Assembly (NCBI GenBank): GCA_003281485.1
Contig: QCBW01000006.1
Coordinates: forward strand, 1 to 64,000
Length of the DNA stretch: 64,000 bases
Source of the DNA: Prochlorococcus sp. AG-347-J20
GTDB taxonomy: Bacteria > Cyanobacteriota > Cyanobacteriia > PCC-6307 > Cyanobiaceae
Direction: 5' to 3'
Below are positions 62,161 to 64,000 of the stretch, piece after piece. How positions within the stretch are numbered: position 1 is the first letter of the stretch; each line of letters begins with the position of its first letter. The notes beneath the pieces are model-generated. The model saw only the letters and a list, made by a program, of their open reading frames with translations. It did not search any database and was not told where the DNA came from. A program made the translations under genes and the position numbers.

Positions 62161-62222
62161 GTACTTTTTATTAGTAAATATTAAAATTTGAAATGTTATC
62201 TTATAAGAAATATTATTAGTTA

Positions 62223-62663
62223 ATGAATAATAGATTTCATCAAAAAAGTATTCTTAAATTTATAAGTATTATCTTTCTATTATCAATGCCAATTATTGAG
62301 AATAGTACAATAAATAATCAAATTAAATCCAAAAATAATTTAATTGCAGCTTCTGAAAAAGATCTTTTTTTGTATAGGCAAATGGGTGCATCTTATCTAT
62401 GCATAGCTTCAAAAGCTGAAGTTGATTTCATTAAAGGACTTGGTATAGCAAGTGCTACTTTTACAAACGTCATAATTCAAAAGCATGGAGGAGTTATTAA
62501 AGAATTAGGGGATGAAAAACTTGACAATAAAAGGTTGTATAATGCAGGAACGTTTCAAATTGTAGGAAGTGCACTTAAAATTTGCCCTGAAAGCATTCCA
62601 AAAGATATTAAAAAAGAATATGAAAAGAAGTTAAATCAATTTATTAAGAAAAACAAGAAATAA
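62223..62663 (+). CDS. Exported hypothetical protein (146 aa)
   Basis: No function recognised. An N-terminal hydrophobic helix (residues 10-24) with positive residues before it looks like a signal or anchor. The conserved-looking middle is Y-R-Q-M-G-A-S-Y-L-C-I-A-S-K-A, followed by G-L-G-I-A-S-A-T-F-T-N-V. Two cysteines (in L-C-I-A and K-I-C-P) may form a disulfide. It follows the CpeS-like gene by 62 bases. Confidence 0.78.
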   Translation: MNNRFHQKSILKFISIIFLLSMPIIENSTINNQIKSKNNLIAASEKDLFLYRQMGASYLCIASKAEVDFIKGLGIASATFTNVIIQKHGGVIKELGDEKLDNKRLYNAGTFQIVGSALKICPESIPKDIKKEYEKKLNQFIKKNKK

Positions 62664-62671
62664 TTTATCAA

Positions 62672-63667
62672 TTATCTGAACATTGAACTAACGGAACTCT
62701 CTTCATGAATCCTCCAAATCGCTTCTCCTAACATATTTGCTACTGAAAGTACTTTTAGCTGTGGAAAATCATTTTTAACTATAACAGGAATGCTATTAGT
62801 CACGATAACTTGTTCAAATAATTCCTTGGCACTTAATCTTTCATAAGAAGGAGGAGAAAATACAGCATGTGAGGCACATGCAAAAATTCTATTAGCTCCC
62901 TCTTTTTTTAATAAATTAGCTCCAGAGCAAATTGTTCCACCTGTATCAATCATATCGTCAATAAGAATAGCAGTTTTGCCCTTCACTTCTCCAATAACTG
63001 TAAGGCTCTCAGCAATATTGTGAGCTGCTCTCCTTTTATCAATTATAGCTAAGGGAGCATCATTCATTAATTTTGCAAATGCTCTTGCTCTTGCTACTCC
63101 TCCAACATCAGGAGAAACAACTACAACTTCCTCTAAATTTAAACTTTCTAAATAATCAATCAATACAGGTGAACCGTAAATATGATCACAAGGGATATCA
63201 AAATATCCTTGAATTTGAGCCGAATGTAAATCCATTGCAAGAACTCTATCAACTCCTGATTTCTCAAGTAAATTAGCAGTAAGTTTTGCAGTAATTGACT
63301 CTCTCCCTGAAGTCTTTCTATCTGCTCTTGCATATCCAAAATAAGGAATTACAGCCGTTATTTGTCTAGCAGATGCCCTCTTGCAAGCATCAACCATAAT
63401 CATAAGTTCCATTAAACTATCATTTACTGGAGCAGATGTCGGTTGTATTAGGAATACATCACAACCTCTAATAGACTGCTGAATCTGAACATAAAGTTCA
63501 CCATCCGCAAATCGTTTAGATATTAGAGGTACATTTTCAATACCTAAGTATGATGCAATTTCTTCAGCTAATTTAGGATTTGTCGTGCCACTTACTAGCC
63601 TTAATCTACTATTAGTTAGATTAAAATTTGATTCTTTATTCTGCACTGCCGTGATAAAACTTGTCAC
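62672..63667 (-). CDS. prs: Ribose-phosphate pyrophosphokinase
   Basis: 331 residues. Makes PRPP for nucleotides, histidine and tryptophan. Near residue 107 I-P-Y-F-G-Y-A-R-A-D-R-K, metal/substrate D-L-H-S-A-Q-I-Q-G-Y-F, and the PRPP loop L-I-D-D-M-I-D-T-G-G-T-I. Its N-terminus has the standard L-V-S-G-T-T-N-P-K-L opening after about 22 residues. Divergent from malQ with 246 bases between. Confidence 0.96.
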   Translation of the reverse strand: MTSFITAVQNKESNFNLTNSRLRLVSGTTNPKLAEEIASYLGIENVPLISKRFADGELYVQIQQSIRGCDVFLIQPTSAPVNDSLMELMIMVDACKRASARQITAVIPYFGYARADRKTSGRESITAKLTANLLEKSGVDRVLAMDLHSAQIQGYFDIPCDHIYGSPVLIDYLESLNLEEVVVVSPDVGGVARARAFAKLMNDAPLAIIDKRRAAHNIAESLTVIGEVKGKTAILIDDMIDTGGTICSGANLLKKEGANRIFACASHAVFSPPSYERLSAKELFEQVIVTNSIPVIVKNDFPQLKVLSVANMLGEAIWRIHEESSVSSMFR

Positions 63668-63913
63668 GAAATTAGCAACATAAAACTATATCTTTATCGT
63701 AGTCGTTTATATGAATTTCGCAAAAGATAATGCATAGATCTTCTCAAAAGTCACATCTCTTAAAAAAAAGAAAAAAATAAATCTACAAAAGTGTCATGAT
63801 TTTTTTAGTTGAACAATTGGAATAATATTTGTCAATTAAAAAATTATTGTATATCGTTGAACTTAAGAGATTAATTACAAATTTTTTGTAAAGAATCAAA
63901 ATATTATATAAAT

Positions 63914-64000
63914 ATGTCTATCAAAACAGTTCTTTCAAAAAAATCATTAGGGGTTCTTATGCATCCTTCATGTATACCAGGAGGGGTCGTTTGTGGAACT
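63914..64000 (+). CDS. malQ: 4-alpha-glucanotransferase, N-terminus only (runs off right edge)
   Basis: 29 codons. L-G-V-L-M-H-P-S-C-I-P-G-G is the start of MalQ/disproportionating enzymes (pattern R-x-S-G-I-L-L-H-P-T-S-L-P). Divergent from prs. The call rests on a short segment plus a remembered prs-malQ neighbourhood. Confidence 0.78.
   Translation, partial: MSIKTVLSKKSLGVLMHPSCIPGGVVCGT

Overview
The window looks like the chromosome of a high-light-adapted Prochlorococcus or a very close relative. The base composition is strongly AT-rich and genes are short and tightly packed. Oxygenic-photosynthesis genes are present (petG, petH, chlI, cytM, a lycopene cyclase), there are no phycobilisome structural genes, and several local gene orders match what I remember of that group (hisH-trxA-Yfr1-guaB3-gyrA, prs next to malQ). 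The genus call is an inference from memory, not from a search. No insertion sequence, phage integrase, CRISPR array or rRNA was seen. The only tRNA is tRNA-Glu(UUC).

0-14.1 kb is a region of small genes: tRNA-dihydrouridine synthase, a DUF2470 protein, a hot-dog thioesterase, a membrane-anchored Mrr-like nuclease, a MAPEG protein, two PAP/fibrillin proteins, an OsmC protein, a DUF1499 protein and about fifteen microproteins, many with a single membrane segment and several shorter than 60 residues. It also holds three candidate small RNAs. One carries the Yfr1 CUCCUCACACAC motif. Beside it lies a Yfr2-like RNA with repeated GGAAACA and a 5' end complementary to that motif.

14.1-20.4 kb is a zinc-homeostasis cluster: znuB(-), zur(+), znuC(-), a palindromic Zur-type operator, znuA(+), a COG0523 (CobW) GTPase(+) and a WD40 protein(+). 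ZnuA and the COG0523 GTPase share a homologous insert of about 105 residues, which I consider the most interesting feature of the window. 20.4-33.9 kb holds a possible non-coding RNA, a circularly permuted ATP-grasp / alpha-E / transglutaminase operon, a cupin-like protein, a pentapeptide-repeat protein, a PfkB kinase, an MFS transporter, a DUF1400 alpha/beta hydrolase, and an oligopeptide-type permease plus binding lipoprotein without the remaining transporter subunits.

33.9-64 kb is mostly core metabolism and housekeeping: homoserine dehydrogenase; a chlI-ruvC-5-FCL-sufE run; trmJ-like and cytM; petG; rsmD-hisH-trxA; Yfr1; guaB3; gyrA; lycopene cyclase; a GH57 enzyme; leuA; a 7TM-HD phosphohydrolase; folD-GGPP synthase-DUF212; the zwf-opcA-cobB run; petH; tRNA-Glu; sasA; a CpeS-like protein; prs; and the start of malQ at the right edge. 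Carbon flow is well represented: zwf and opcA feed the oxidative pentose phosphate pathway, GH57 and malQ act on glycogen, and sasA links to clock output.
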